A stretch of DNA of 64,000 nt, taken from positions 1-64,000 of the forward strand of contig NZ_JAFIDN010000010.1 of assembly GCF_017921895.1 (NCBI RefSeq). The letters are read 5' to 3'. Below the pieces are notes generated by a model. That model made no database searches, was not told the origin of the DNA, and saw nothing but the letters and a program-made list of their open reading frames with translations. Source of the stretch: Natronogracilivirga saccharolytica. Lineage in GTDB: Bacteria > Bacteroidota > Rhodothermia > Balneolales > Natronogracilivirgulaceae. The position numbers and the translations under genes are program-made. This document shows positions 8,547 through 18,280 of the stretch, piece after piece (position 1 is the first letter of the stretch; each line of letters starts with the position of its first letter).

Positions 8547-10314
8547 TGCCGGGAGCAAGCCGAATGTGCAGCTCCTCAAGCTGGCCTTCGTCAACAACAT
8601 CCGGACAATTGTCCATCAGGCTGACTGCCCGCTGATTTTTCGGGAATGCGATGACTTCTCTCAGGCTTTTTGCTCCGGCGAGCAGCATGGCTACCCGGTC
8701 CAGACCAAGGGCGATGCCGCCGTGCGGAGGAGCGCCGTACCGGAACGCATCCAGCAGAAAACCGAATTTTTGCTGTGCTTCTTCCGGGCCGATGCCGAGT
8801 GCCTTGAACATCCGCGACTGCACTTCCGAATTGTGGATACGAATCGATCCGCCTCCGATTTCGCTTCCGTTCATGACGAGATCGTATGCACGCGCCCGCA
8901 CTTTTGAAGGGTCCGACTCGAGCTTGTCCATATCGTCCTGGTGAGGCGAGGTAAACGGATGGTGCATGGCATAATACCGTCCGTCCTCCTCATCGTATTC
9001 GAGCAGCGGGAAATCGGTCACCCAAAGAAGGCGATACCGGGATGTGTCGATCATATCATACTCCTCTGCTATCATCAGACGAAGGTCGCCAAGCTGTTTG
9101 TACACCGTCTTCGTGGGTCCGGCAAGAATAAGAATGAGATCACCCTTGTCCGCGCCGCTGTGGCTGACCATATCTGCGGTCATCTCATCGGATACAAATT
9201 TACTGACGCTGGAATAAACCTCTTCTTCATTATTTTTGATGTAGATGAGTCCGCCTGCCCCGATTTCGTCACGGGTGCGTTTGGTGAGCCGGTCCAGAAC
9301 GCCCCGTCCGAGATCCCCTTTGCCCGGCACAACAAAACCGATGACAGCGCCGCCCTCGGCGACGGTTTTGGAAAAGACGCGGAACTCAGAAAAGCGGACG
9401 ATTTCCGAAAAATCGACAAATTTCATGTCGAAGCGTGTATCCGGCTTGTCGGTTCCGTAGGTTTTCATTGCCTCTTCGTAGGTCATTCTGGGAAACGGTG
9501 CTTCTACGTCGGCACCCATGACTCCGCTCAGAATGCTTTGCATGAGCCCCTCGCCCATGCTGTAGATTCCCTCTTCATCCACAAACGACATTTCCACGTC
9601 GATCTGGGTGAACTCCGGCTGCCGGTCGGCTCTGAGGTCTTCATCGCGGAAACACTTGACAATCTGGAAGTAGCGATCCATTCCCGAAACCATCAGAATC
9701 TGCTTGTATGTCTGGGGACTCTGGGGAAGGGCATAGAATTTACCGGGGTTGACGCGGCTGGGCACCAGATAGTCACGCGCGCCTTCCGGAGTGCTTCTCA
9801 TCAGAAACGGTGTCTCAACCTCGGCAAAATCATGTTTGTGGAAATAGTCTCTGGTCTGCCGGTAAATGGCCGAACGAAGAAGCATATTTCTCTGCATTAC
9901 CGGCCGGCGAAGATCCAGATAGCGGTGCTTCAGGCGCAGATCTTCATTGGTTTTTACGTCGTCAACAATTTCAAATGGCGGTGTGTCTGCTTTGGAGTAG
10001 ATCTGAAGACTGGTAACCCGGAGTTCTATCTGCCCGGTCGACATATTCGGGTTGACGTTTTCCGGATCCCTTTCTTTCACTTTGCCTTCAACCCCGATCA
10101 CATACTCTGAGCGCAGCTGGTCGGCAAGCTGATGAGCCTGTTTGTCATCCTGGGGTGAAAAAACCACCTGGGTTTTTCCGTACCGGTCGCGCAAGTCGAT
10201 GAAAATTACACCTCCAAGATCGCGGCGGGTGTCAACCCATCCGTTCAGAATTGCCGTTTCCCCTGTATTGTCGCGGTTCAGTTCTCCGCATGTATGTGTT
10301 CTGATCAATGTCAT
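8533..10314 (-). CDS. aspS: Aspartate--tRNA ligase
   Basis: A 593-residue class II synthetase of bacterial length. It has an N-terminal OB-fold anticodon domain, a catalytic core, and an inserted GAD domain in the middle. Motif 2 is FRDEDLRADRQPEFTQIDVE and motif 3 is GIALGLDRVAMLLAG. The conserved GGGSIRIHN precedes motif 3. It charges tRNA-Asp, and an asparagine-related non-discriminating role cannot be judged here. The start ATG begins MTLIRTHTCGELN, typical of AspS. Confidence 0.98.
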   Translation of the reverse strand: MTLIRTHTCGELNRDNTGETAILNGWVDTRRDLGGVIFIDLRDRYGKTQVVFSPQDDKQAHQLADQLRSEYVIGVEGKVKERDPENVNPNMSTGQIELRVTSLQIYSKADTPPFEIVDDVKTNEDLRLKHRYLDLRRPVMQRNMLLRSAIYRQTRDYFHKHDFAEVETPFLMRSTPEGARDYLVPSRVNPGKFYALPQSPQTYKQILMVSGMDRYFQIVKCFRDEDLRADRQPEFTQIDVEMSFVDEEGIYSMGEGLMQSILSGVMGADVEAPFPRMTYEEAMKTYGTDKPDTRFDMKFVDFSEIVRFSEFRVFSKTVAEGGAVIGFVVPGKGDLGRGVLDRLTKRTRDEIGAGGLIYIKNNEEEVYSSVSKFVSDEMTADMVSHSGADKGDLILILAGPTKTVYKQLGDLRLMIAEEYDMIDTSRYRLLWVTDFPLLEYDEEDGRYYAMHHPFTSPHQDDMDKLESDPSKVRARAYDLVMNGSEIGGGSIRIHNSEVQSRMFKALGIGPEEAQQKFGFLLDAFRYGAPPHGGIALGLDRVAMLLAGAKSLREVIAFPKNQRAVSLMDNCPDVVDEGQLEELHIRLAPGTGDR

Positions 10315-10603
10315 GTCGTTAAGTTACTGAAAATATTCCGGCGGAATCCGGTCAGCCGGAAGCCGCTCATTTCGGTCTTTTCGTTCAAAGGAGGTAAAAG
10401 GTAAGAATATTGAAAATCAATCGCTTCATTGAGTTGCTGTTTCCGGTATTAAGCTTTCTTGATAAACAGGCAGCCGGGAATAAAACTATCATGTTTTTTT
10501 TGCCATCTAACATTTTTTCATAATTTGCAATACATTACATTCAGGTAATTCTGATAATATTATGAGGAAGTACAAGGGGTGATTAGCGAGGTTGTGTTCT
10601 GCA

Positions 10604-11437
10604 ATGAAAAATCATGATTCATCACATAAACGACTGGACAAGAAGCAAATAAAAGTTACTGAACCTGCCGGTCTTCTTTTTAAAAGCAACACCCGCAACC
10701 AGCCCGTACTTCAGAACCTGCCGGCACCTGAACTGCCTGCTGAAAAGATGAAGAATTACCATCCGGCAACCAAAACGAAAGATCAGGGCCAGGGTCTGTC
10801 ATCAAAAATTGAAACTATTGAAGAAGAGCGCCGGAAAATTTCAAGGGAGTTGCATGACGGGGTCGGACAAATGCTGACAGCCGCTTTTCTGAATCTTGAA
10901 GTGCTTGAGTCTGCCATTGAAAACGGGGATGATAATGCCCTTTCAGTACTGCACAAGATCAGAAAACTTCTGGATACCACCATTCAGGAGACCCGGAATA
11001 TTTCCCACAGCCTGCGTCCATCCATTCTCGACGATTTCGGACTTATTCCCGGGTTACGCATGCTGGCCGAAGAGTTCTCTGATGCCACCGGTATTAGCAC
11101 CATCTTCCAGCATTTCAATTTTGATGCCCGGCTGGATCCCAAACTGGAAACCACGTTGTATCGAATTTGTCAGGAAGCACTGAACAACATAGCCAGACAT
11201 TCCGGAGCAACCGAGGCAACCATTGAAATTTTCAAACGAAGCGGCAATATTCTCGTCAGCATTAACGACAATGGAAAAGGTATTCCAAAAAACTACCATA
11301 AAAGCCAGAATTTCCGGGCAGGCACCGGACTGAATAACATCAAGGAGCGTATTGAACTGCACAACGGAAAACTAAGTATTAACACCATGAACAAATCCGG
11401 TACAGAATTACTGATTGAATTTCCGGCCGGGGATTGA
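10604..11437 (+). CDS. Cytosolic sensor histidine kinase (HisKA_3, NarX/DegS-like)
   Basis: The start is set at ATG 10604, 277 residues; a TTG twelve bases upstream is less likely. About 65 polar, poorly ordered residues lead into the dimerisation domain with the phospho-acceptor His (SRELHDGVGQMLTAAF). An HATPase domain follows, with the N box (CQEALNNIARHS), G1 (NDNGKGIP) and G2 (GTGLNNIKERI). No transmembrane segment or recognised sensor domain is present, so it probably senses an internal signal or partner. The response regulator gene starts about 55 bases downstream, so the two form a pair. Confidence 0.9.
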   Translation: MKNHDSSHKRLDKKQIKVTEPAGLLFKSNTRNQPVLQNLPAPELPAEKMKNYHPATKTKDQGQGLSSKIETIEEERRKISRELHDGVGQMLTAAFLNLEVLESAIENGDDNALSVLHKIRKLLDTTIQETRNISHSLRPSILDDFGLIPGLRMLAEEFSDATGISTIFQHFNFDARLDPKLETTLYRICQEALNNIARHSGATEATIEIFKRSGNILVSINDNGKGIPKNYHKSQNFRAGTGLNNIKERIELHNGKLSINTMNKSGTELLIEFPAGD

Positions 11438-11492
11438 TCATGCAAGACCCTGTACATCATATGAGAGCACTATTTTCAGACAATATTACATC

Positions 11493-12164
11493 ATGAACTC
11501 TATTGCGGAAAAAATCAGGGTTCTGGTTGCCGATGACCACGACATCGTACGCTACGGAATTTGCAGTGTTATTGGTGCATCCGACGACATCGAAGTTGTC
11601 AGTGAGGCGGCAAGCGGCAAAGAGGCTATTGATCAATACAAAAAGGTGCAGCCGGATGTCTGCATGCTGGATATTTCCATGCCGGAACTTAACGGCATAG
11701 AGACAACCCGTTCCCTGCTTGAACTGGACAAGGACGCGCGTATACTGATACTGACCATGCATATTAATGAGGAGTATCTGAACCAGGTTCTCAACGCCGG
11801 GGCCAGCGGTTACATCCTCAAAAACAGTGACCGGGATGAGCTGCTCAGAAGCATCCGGTCGGTCTACAATGGTGATCAGGCCTTCAGCCGGTCAATATCA
11901 CGGCTCATGACCGATCGATACGTAAAAAATGTCCGGAATCCGGATACCACCCCGCAGGATAAAGTCCATCAGCTTACCCGACGAGAACTTGAAGTGATCA
12001 GGCTGATTGCCGAAGGGTATACCAGCCATGAAATATCTGAAATGCTCTACATAAGTCCCAGGACGGTCGACACGCACCGGTCGAATGTCATGAACAAGCT
12101 TGAAATCAAGAACACGGCCGGACTGGTTCGCTTCGCTCTTGAAAATGACATCATTGAGGGCTGA
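11493..12164 (+). CDS. NarL/FixJ-family response regulator
   Basis: The start is ATG 11493 (MNSIAEKIRVLVADDHD), 223 residues; the longer frame from 11415 overlaps the kinase. The receiver domain has the acidic pair (ADDHD), the phospho-acceptor Asp (CMLDISMPELNG), Thr (ILTMH) and Lys (YILKNS). The LuxR-type helix-turn-helix lies at about 150-210 (LTRRELEVIRLIAEGYTSHE, ISPRTVDTHRSNVMNKL). It is the likely partner of the HisKA_3 kinase upstream. Target genes are unknown. Confidence 0.93.
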   Translation: MNSIAEKIRVLVADDHDIVRYGICSVIGASDDIEVVSEAASGKEAIDQYKKVQPDVCMLDISMPELNGIETTRSLLELDKDARILILTMHINEEYLNQVLNAGASGYILKNSDRDELLRSIRSVYNGDQAFSRSISRLMTDRYVKNVRNPDTTPQDKVHQLTRRELEVIRLIAEGYTSHEISEMLYISPRTVDTHRSNVMNKLEIKNTAGLVRFALENDIIEG

Positions 12165-12362
12165 CCGGCTCCGGCTTTTCAGTCAGCCCGGGATATTGTC
12201 CCCACCTTTGTTCCTTAGCCTGTAACTCCGCTGAACTGGAGAACGCAAAATATACGTAATTATACGTATTACATATACCGGATTTTCCTGATTGCGCAGT
12301 GTCTTGATCTGCAATAATTTGTAAGCGCAAATGGGGTAATAGCCGTCTGTAGATGATAAACT

Positions 12363-12399
12363 AGCGCTTTGTCTTTGGTAGGACAGAGCGCTTTTTTTT
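12363..12399 (+). terminator. Rho-independent terminator
   Basis: The stem AGCGCTTTGTC / GACAGAGCGCT, with an 8-base loop, is followed by nine T on the plus strand. It lies 200 bases after the response-regulator stop, so it ends either that transcript or a small RNA between 12165 and 12399. No gene is visible in the 200 bases before it. Confidence 0.75.
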
Positions 12400-12568
12400 T
12401 ATCCCGGATGCGGGATGTTATCAGCACTTGCAATTTGCGGCGGTTCAGCGACGTCAGGAGGCATTTGTGAGATTCCGGCACGTGATCGGGCGAAAGTAAA
12501 GACGTACGTGTCCGGCACTCTGAGAGCCTTTCTTGAGGGAAGCCGGGAAACAAGAGGAAAGAAGGGAG

Positions 12569-12642
12569 TAGCGTGGGGCGGAATTGAACCGCCGACCTCC
12601 GGGTTATGAATCCGACGCTCTAACCATCTGAGCTACCACGCC
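12569..12642 (-). tRNA. tRNA-Met (CAT), elongator type
   Basis: A complete cloverleaf reads on the minus strand. The acceptor stem is GGCGTGG/CCACGCT, the D arm contains AGCTCAGATGGTTAGAGC, the anticodon loop is TTCATAA, and the T arm is GGCGGTTCAATTCCGCC. The anticodon stem lacks the three G-C pairs of initiator tRNA and base pair 1-72 is present, so it is an elongator (or a lysidine-modified Ile2, which sequence alone does not exclude). CCA is not encoded. Confidence 0.93.
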
Positions 12643-13035
12643 ATTTGCACCTGAAATTTACAAGACATCAAATATAATAAATTTTCTCCGCAGACAAAAC
12701 GCACCGGCCGGATTTTGTCGTATATTTACAGGGTAAAAAAGAAAAAAAAGATCATTTAACGCTTAACAGCCGTTTTTGCCCGTTTGCAATATCAAAGAAC
12801 AATGAGGAACTGCCGCGACCGGCCTTCCGGCTTGTGCAAACAAGCGCATGTGTACACACTCTCACGGCATCGCCCAGGCCCTGCATTACATGTGACGACA
12901 TAAATCCATACATTTAAACCCATGCAACTGGAGCAGGAAACCATTATTTTCTGAAACGCATAAAAGCAGCAACAACAGCAGCAACAGTACAAATCCGTAT
13001 CATTCAAAACAGTTATTATATCCGGACGCAGCACT
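12643..13035. other. Intergenic region between tRNA-Met and proS
   Basis: No gene is supported in these 393 bases. They should contain the minus-strand tRNA promoter and the proS leader. TATATTTAC at about 12721-12729 resembles a Bacteroidetes -7 element pointing towards proS. A short CAG/CAA-rich low-complexity tract lies at about 12964-12990. No T-box or other riboswitch was recognised. Confidence 0.4.
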
Positions 13036-14505
13036 ATGGCAAAAAAAATCACGGCAAGAAGCAAGGACTATTCACAGTGGTATCTCGATGTGGTGCGCGA
13101 AGCTCAGCTGGCTTCCCACTCTCCCGTTCGCGGATGCATGGTTATCAAGCCCAACGGCTATGAACTGTGGGAAAACATGCAGCGCGGACTCGACGGGATG
13201 TTCAAAGAGACCGGCCACCGCAATGCTTACTTCCCGTTATTCATACCCAAGTCGTTTCTTTCAAAGGAAGCGCAGCATGTGGAGGGATTTGCCAAAGAAT
13301 GCGCCGTTATCACCCACAGCCGCCTGGTCAATACGGATGATGGCGTCGGCGTAGACCCCGCATCCAAACTGGAAGAAGAGCTGATCGTGCGTCCCACATC
13401 GGAAACCATCATCTGGGATACCTACCGGGACTGGATCCAGTCCTACCGCGACCTGCCCGTGCTGATCAATCAGTGGGCCAATGTCGTCCGGTGGGAAATG
13501 CGCACAAGGCTGTTTCTGAGAACTATGGAATTTCTGTGGCAGGAAGGACATACCGCTCATGCTACCGAGGAAGATGCCCTCGAAGAAGCACACCGGATGC
13601 TCGAAGTCTACCGTACTTTTGCCGAAGACTACATGGCCATGCCGGTAGAAACCGGCGTCAAGACCGCTTCGGAGCGGTTCGCTGGTGCTGTCGAAACATT
13701 TTGCATCGAAGCGATGATGCAGGACGGCAAGGCGCTTCAGGCAGGAACATCCCACTTCCTGGGCCAGAACTTCGCAAAAGCGTTTGATGTCCGCTTCCAG
13801 GATCAGGACGGAAAAGAAAAATACGTATGGGCAACCAGCTGGGGGGTCTCTACCCGGCTGATCGGCGGCCTGATCATGACCCATTCCGATGACAACGGAC
13901 TGGTACTGCCCCCGCGGCTTGCTCCGGTTCAGGTAGTCATTGTCCCGATCTGGCGCAACGATGATGAAAAATCCCGTGTCATGGAGTACGGAAACAGCCT
14001 GCTTGCCCCGCTGCGTGATGCCGGCATACGGGTCCGGTTCGACGACCGCGAGCAGTACAAGCCGGGGTGGAAATTTGCCCAGCACGAAGTGGAAGGCACA
14101 CCCCTGAGACTGGCCGTCGGTCCGCGGGATGTCGAAAACGACAAGGTTGAAATTGCCCGGCGTGACACCATGGAAAAAGAGCTTACCGACAGGCAAAACA
14201 TTGAAAAAAAAGTCCGCGAACTTCTTGACACCATTCAGTCAGACCTGCTGAGTGCCGCCAGGACACGCACCCGGGAACAGACCCGCACCGCAGAAACATA
14301 CGACGAATTCAAGCAGATTCTGGACAGCGAGGGCGGTTTTATATATGCCCACTGGGACGGCACCGCCGAAACCGAAGAACAGATCAAGAACGACACAAAG
14401 GCAACTATCCGGTGCCTGCCGCTCAAACCCGAAAAAAATCCGGGGAAATGCATGGTGACCGGCAAGGATTCACCGTATCCCGTGCTATTTGCCCGGTCTT
14501 ACTGA
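13036..14505 (+). CDS. proS: Proline--tRNA ligase (archaeal/eukaryotic-type, type 3)
   Basis: A 489-residue class II synthetase of the short ProS type without the bacterial editing insertion. The N-terminus [18 protein letters not shown] is typical. Motif 1 contains [18 protein letters not shown], motif 2 lies in [20 protein letters not shown], and motif 3 in [20 protein letters not shown]. The protein ends in Tyr (VLFARSY), as type 3 enzymes do. It charges tRNA-Pro in the cytosol. The NAD(P)HX repair gene follows within about 20 bases. Confidence 0.97.
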   Translation: MAKKITARSKDYSQWYLDVVREAQLASHSPVRGCMVIKPNGYELWENMQRGLDGMFKETGHRNAYFPLFIPKSFLSKEAQHVEGFAKECAVITHSRLVNTDDGVGVDPASKLEEELIVRPTSETIIWDTYRDWIQSYRDLPVLINQWANVVRWEMRTRLFLRTMEFLWQEGHTAHATEEDALEEAHRMLEVYRTFAEDYMAMPVETGVKTASERFAGAVETFCIEAMMQDGKALQAGTSHFLGQNFAKAFDVRFQDQDGKEKYVWATSWGVSTRLIGGLIMTHSDDNGLVLPPRLAPVQVVIVPIWRNDDEKSRVMEYGNSLLAPLRDAGIRVRFDDREQYKPGWKFAQHEVEGTPLRLAVGPRDVENDKVEIARRDTMEKELTDRQNIEKKVRELLDTIQSDLLSAARTRTREQTRTAETYDEFKQILDSEGGFIYAHWDGTAETEEQIKNDTKATIRCLPLKPEKNPGKCMVTGKDSPYPVLFARSY

Positions 14506-14524
14506 TCACACACGTTACACTTCG

Positions 14525-16063
14525 ATGCAGAATTCCGGCATAAATCATTACGACTTGCTCCTGGCAACGGCCGCGCAAAGCCGGGAAATTGACCGTCTGA
14601 CCATCGAGGAGCTCGGACTGCCCGGTGAGACCCTGATGGAAATTGCAGGCAGCAGAGCTGCCGATCTGCTGAAGGAGAAACTGATCCCCGGCGATTCCGT
14701 ACTGTTTGTCTGCGGCAAAGGCAATAATGCCGGTGATGCATTTGTAATTGCACGGCTGCTCACTGACTACGGAATTCACGCGGCGATATATCCGGTGATG
14801 GGAACGGACGGATTCTCCGATGACGCACAAAAAAACTACGACCGTCTTCTGAAACTGGCCGGAATCAGCGGGAAAAAGATTGCGGTTTGGCAGGACTGGC
14901 AGGATCCTTCCGGCTTCGACCTGATCGTTGACGGCATTTTCGGTACGGGGATTGACAAAGAGGTGCGGCAACCGGTTTCAGATATTATCGGCAAGATGAA
15001 CCGGTCCGGTATCCCCGTATGTGCTCTTGACATCCCTTCCGGGATTCACTGCGACACCGGCCGCACACTTGGTACAGCCGTGCGGGCAGAAACCACCATT
15101 CAGTTCGGACTAAACAAGCTCGGATGCTATTTGGGGGATGGTCCCGACTGCGCAGGAACCAGGGTTCTTGCCTCCCTGCCCTTTCCGAACCGCTACAAAC
15201 ATTCTGTTTCGGTCAGGCTGGCAGAGATGAACCGGGAGGCAACCGAAGCCCTTCTTCACACCCCGCCCTCCCGCAGAAGCCACAAATATAATAACGGTGT
15301 GGTGCATGTCATCGGCGGGTCGCCCGGACTCACAGGGGCTCCGGCATACACGGCGCGGGCCGCCTGGACTCTGGGACTGGGCGCGGTATCCCTGATTCAT
15401 CCGGCCGGATGGCAAACCGCCGCCACTCTAGAAACTCCGTCCATTATCCGGTATCCCGCCGGTGGTGATACGGATCATCACTTCACTCCGGATCACATCG
15501 AACAGGTACTGAACACTCTGAGAGAAAAACCGGGTGTAGCCGTCATAGGGCCGGGTATAGGCCGGAATGAGGGAACAATGGCGTTCTGCCGGGAAATTAT
15601 CCGGCGCAGCGAGGGCCCGCTGGTCATCGATGCGGATGCCTTGAGATGTCTTGCTGGTGCGGGTGCCCTGCTGAAAGAACGGAGCGAAAAAGGACCGGTT
15701 GTTCTGACTCCACATCCGGGAGAGCTGAAAGCACTGACCGATACCGGCTCCGGCGATGATTCTGACAGGCTCCGGGCGGCTATTTCATATTCAGAGTCAA
15801 CCGGCGCCACTGTGCTTGCGAAGGGCAATCCGGTGATTGTCCATTCTGCTGAGGAGAAGAAAACCATTTTGACACCTTATGATTCCACCATTTTTGCCCG
15901 TGCGGGATTCGGTGACATACTTGCAGGAAACCTCGCTGCGTTTCTGAGCAGAACGAGTCAGCCATCAAGAGGGAGCGAGGCTGCGCTTGTATACGGATAT
16001 CACAAATGGAACGAGATTGTCTCGAGGGGCAAACCGTTTCCGGAACCATCAGATTTTACATGA
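14525..16063 (+). CDS. nnr: Bifunctional NAD(P)HX epimerase / ADP-dependent dehydratase
   Basis: A two-domain YjeF-type enzyme that repairs hydrated NADH and NADPH. The start ATG 14525 gives 512 residues; a start at 14489 would overlap proS. The N-terminal epimerase has CGKGNNAGDAFVIARLL and DLIVDGIFGTG. The C-terminal kinase-like dehydratase has VHVIGGSPGLTGAPAYTA, VLTPHPGE, AKGNPVIV and the active-site stretch AGFGDILAGNLAAFLSR, where GTGDVLAG is more usual. The stop overlaps the VanZ start, indicating coupled translation. Confidence 0.92.
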   Translation: MQNSGINHYDLLLATAAQSREIDRLTIEELGLPGETLMEIAGSRAADLLKEKLIPGDSVLFVCGKGNNAGDAFVIARLLTDYGIHAAIYPVMGTDGFSDDAQKNYDRLLKLAGISGKKIAVWQDWQDPSGFDLIVDGIFGTGIDKEVRQPVSDIIGKMNRSGIPVCALDIPSGIHCDTGRTLGTAVRAETTIQFGLNKLGCYLGDGPDCAGTRVLASLPFPNRYKHSVSVRLAEMNREATEALLHTPPSRRSHKYNNGVVHVIGGSPGLTGAPAYTARAAWTLGLGAVSLIHPAGWQTAATLETPSIIRYPAGGDTDHHFTPDHIEQVLNTLREKPGVAVIGPGIGRNEGTMAFCREIIRRSEGPLVIDADALRCLAGAGALLKERSEKGPVVLTPHPGELKALTDTGSGDDSDRLRAAISYSESTGATVLAKGNPVIVHSAEEKKTILTPYDSTIFARAGFGDILAGNLAAFLSRTSQPSRGSEAALVYGYHKWNEIVSRGKPFPEPSDFT

Positions 16064-16461
16064 CAGACTTACTTCAGCGCTACCGGATTTTACGAATTGT
16101 CATCCCGCCTGTCTTTGTTCTCTGGACACTGACCATGCTGGCGCTGACACTGATGCCGTCGGACGCTATACCCGATGCACGTCTATTTTCCTATGACAAA
16201 GCCGGTCATTTCGGCATGTTTGGCGGCTGGACTTTTTTCCTTGGTCTATATATGATTGTTTACAAGGAAAAATTGAACATCAATCTTTTTCTGTTAATGG
16301 TAGCCGGCATTGCATTCGGTGCACTGATTGAGGGAATGCAATATCTGCTTCCGGGAGGGCGAACGGCCAGCTGGGGTGATATTGCTGCAAATTCGCTGGG
16401 ATGTTTTACTGCTTATTTGCTTCTGCATCCCGTTCGGAATTACCTGAGAAGGAAAAAGTAA
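16060..16461 (+). CDS. VanZ-like membrane protein
   Basis: A 133-residue protein starting at an ATGA overlap with the upstream stop. There are about four hydrophobic segments. VanZ-family signatures are present: the early LTLMPSDAIPD, then DKAGHFGMFGGWTFFLGL, the AFGALIEGMQYLLPGGRTAS stretch, and WGDIAANSLG. VanZ proteins are poorly understood; one gives low-level teicoplanin resistance. The length and motifs fit the short VanZ group. No specific function is claimed. Confidence 0.88.
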   Translation: MTDLLQRYRILRIVIPPVFVLWTLTMLALTLMPSDAIPDARLFSYDKAGHFGMFGGWTFFLGLYMIVYKEKLNINLFLLMVAGIAFGALIEGMQYLLPGGRTASWGDIAANSLGCFTAYLLLHPVRNYLRRKK

Positions 16462-16593
16462 ACAAACACCTTGATTAGTTAACCGGAAATAAGAAGGGAG
16501 TATGTTACGTTAAGCGAAAGTGTGGTTTGCATTAAACTGGCATTTTCCTTTTATTTGAACTTGCTTAAAATCGGAATGAGATTTTCATAAACC

Positions 16594-17262
16594 ATGTCTG
16601 CCTTAGAAAGAAAAAAACCGCGCGTTGATCTTCGCAGAAGCTACATTATAAATATGCAGGTCGGCCTGATACTCACGCTCATTGTGTTCATTGTGATGTT
16701 CAAGGCCAATCTGGATTTTCGTTCTGACCTGTCTTTTACCGAGGAAGAGCAGGAGATCATCGAAATGGAGGAAATAATCCAGACGGAACAGGAAACGACT
16801 CCTCCGCCTCCGCCACGGCCGCCTTCACCAGAGCCGGTGCCTGATGATGAGATAATGGAAGACCAGTACTTTGACCTGGATACCGAAATGGATCTGGATG
16901 CGCCGATGGACATGCCTCCCCCGCCTCCGCCCGATGATGATGAAGAAGATGAAGAGCCGGAAGTATTTCAGGTTGTTGAAGACATGCCGGAACCTGCAGG
17001 AGGAATGCAGGCCATATACGATGCTCTCCAATACCCCGACGCGGCTCGCCGGGCCGGAATCGAAGGACGGGTTGTCATCCAGTTCATCGTCGATGAAGAG
17101 GGCCGGGTTACCGATCCACAAGTCGTAAGAGGTATCGGCGGCGGTGCTGATGAAGCGGCTATTGAAGCCATTCAGGCTGTTGAATGGACTCCCGGAAGGC
17201 AGCGCGGACGCCCGGTCAGGGTACAGTTTCAGTTGCCTGTCATGTTCCGTCTGCAAAACTAG
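16594..17262 (+). CDS. tonB: TonB-family energy transducer
   Basis: A 222-residue protein with the classic TonB order. A short cytoplasmic N-terminus (RKKPRVDLRR) is followed by one membrane segment (about 22-42). A long acidic/proline-rich linker comes next (TPPPPPRPPSPEPVPDDE and further Pro-rich and Asp/Glu runs). The C-terminal TonB domain spans about 140-222 (YPDAARRAGIEGRVVIQFIV, VQFQLPVMFRLQN). It couples the proton-motive force to outer-membrane receptors. No exbB/exbD or receptor gene is adjacent. Confidence 0.93.
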   Translation: MSALERKKPRVDLRRSYIINMQVGLILTLIVFIVMFKANLDFRSDLSFTEEEQEIIEMEEIIQTEQETTPPPPPRPPSPEPVPDDEIMEDQYFDLDTEMDLDAPMDMPPPPPPDDDEEDEEPEVFQVVEDMPEPAGGMQAIYDALQYPDAARRAGIEGRVVIQFIVDEEGRVTDPQVVRGIGGGADEAAIEAIQAVEWTPGRQRGRPVRVQFQLPVMFRLQN

Positions 17263-17352
17263 TCAGAAAAATAAGCAGCAAATATTTGTCTGAATCAGTT
17301 CGGCACATGCTCAGAGAGCGGCGCGTGCTCAGGTTTTGCCGTTTCAGCCGTT

Positions 17353-17817
17353 TCAGACTGCTCCGTTGATTTCTGCAAGTGCAAACCGCGAAAGCACCTC
17401 TTTCAGATTATCAAAATAGAGCAGCTGAAACGCTTCGTCGAGTTCCTTCCACTCCAGCAGCTCAATCTGCTCCCCCTCTTCCGGCTGCAATTCGGGTCTG
17501 CCGGACTGCATGGCATACCACCATGTCGTTTTGGTTATATTGACCCCGTTCTCCCGGTAGCTGTGCACTGTCGGGCCCAGAGCATACGTTATCTTCAAGT
17601 CGCTGCACCCGGTCTCCTCTTCAACCTCCCTGAGGGCGGCATCTTCTACAGACTCACCGCTGTCCACTTTGCCCTTCGGCAGGTCCCACACACCCCGCCG
17701 AACCATGGCAAGTATTTCCACAGAGCTGCCATTACGCCGGTAGACAACACCTCCGCCGGCCGTTATTTCCCCGGTGACTCCTTCGTGCGGCATCTGATCC
17801 GACATCTGATCCCTCAC
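17353..17817 (-). CDS. NUDIX hydrolase
   Basis: The NUDIX box is complete (GKVDSGESVEDAALREVEEE, then TGC). Substrates are nucleotide diphosphates linked to another group; the exact one is not predictable. The start is set at GTG 17817, because GGAGGG sits eight bases upstream and overlaps the stop of the preceding gene. An ATG at 17844 would overlap that gene and has no ribosome binding site, and ATG 17805 is also possible. It forms an operon with the upstream DUF1844 gene. Confidence 0.9.
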   Translation of the reverse strand: MRDQMSDQMPHEGVTGEITAGGGVVYRRNGSSVEILAMVRRGVWDLPKGKVDSGESVEDAALREVEEETGCSDLKITYALGPTVHSYRENGVNITKTTWWYAMQSGRPELQPEEGEQIELLEWKELDEAFQLLYFDNLKEVLSRFALAEINGAV

Positions 17818-17821
17818 CCGT

Positions 17822-18127
17822 TTATCCCTCCTGTTTTGAAGCATCTACATACTTCAGCCTGAGTTTCTTAAGTGTGTCGGAGAGATAAGCCGTCATTTCA
17901 TCCGTCAGATTACCGGACGTGTACTTTTCCAGCATGGTCAGTGTATCCACGGCATATTTGACAGCTTTGATATCCTTTTCCTTTTTTCCCGTAGTGGGAT
18001 TTTCCATTTCGCCCAGGCCCATCATGGCGATTTGCTCGTGCTGCTGGACCAGCATCATGAACAGGACCTGATCCTGCTGTTCCGGAGTTACTTGTTGTTC
18101 TTTGTTTTCAGCAGACTTGTCAGACAT
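17822..18127 (-). CDS. DUF1844 family protein
   Basis: A 101-residue acidic helical protein whose core matches DUF1844: VLFMMLVQQHEQIAMMGLG, then a region rich in AVKYAVDTLTMLEKYTSGNL, and a C-terminal helix ending in LRLKYVD. The function of the family is unknown. It is translationally adjacent to the NUDIX gene, whose ribosome binding site overlaps its stop codon. Confidence 0.88.
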   Translation of the reverse strand: MSDKSAENKEQQVTPEQQDQVLFMMLVQQHEQIAMMGLGEMENPTTGKKEKDIKAVKYAVDTLTMLEKYTSGNLTDEMTAYLSDTLKKLRLKYVDASKQEG

Positions 18128-18280
18128 ACTATTACCTCGTTGTTACGTTCAAAAAATTATTAAAAATAAAAGCGCTATCACCCGGTCAGGCCGGGTTCAC
18201 ATTGACAATCAAATTCGTATTTTTAACGCCAGCAACCATAAGCTTCATGCCGATTTCAATACCTCACCATTAAAACTGAT

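Noticed and set aside
8941-10110. Long plus-strand frame of 389 codons
   Set aside because: Shadow of aspS; the opposite strand is a complete, conserved synthetase.
12269-12553. Minus-strand frame of 94 codons
   Set aside because: It runs through the terminator at 12363-12399 and has no family resemblance.
12415-12609. Plus-strand frame ending GGIEPPTSGL
   Set aside because: It is the antisense of tRNA-Met, another classic false annotation.
12792-13064. Minus-strand frame with a Cys run
   Set aside because: It arises from the CAG/CAA repeat before proS and overlaps the proS start.
13261-14196. Minus-strand frame of 311 codons
   Set aside because: Shadow of proS.
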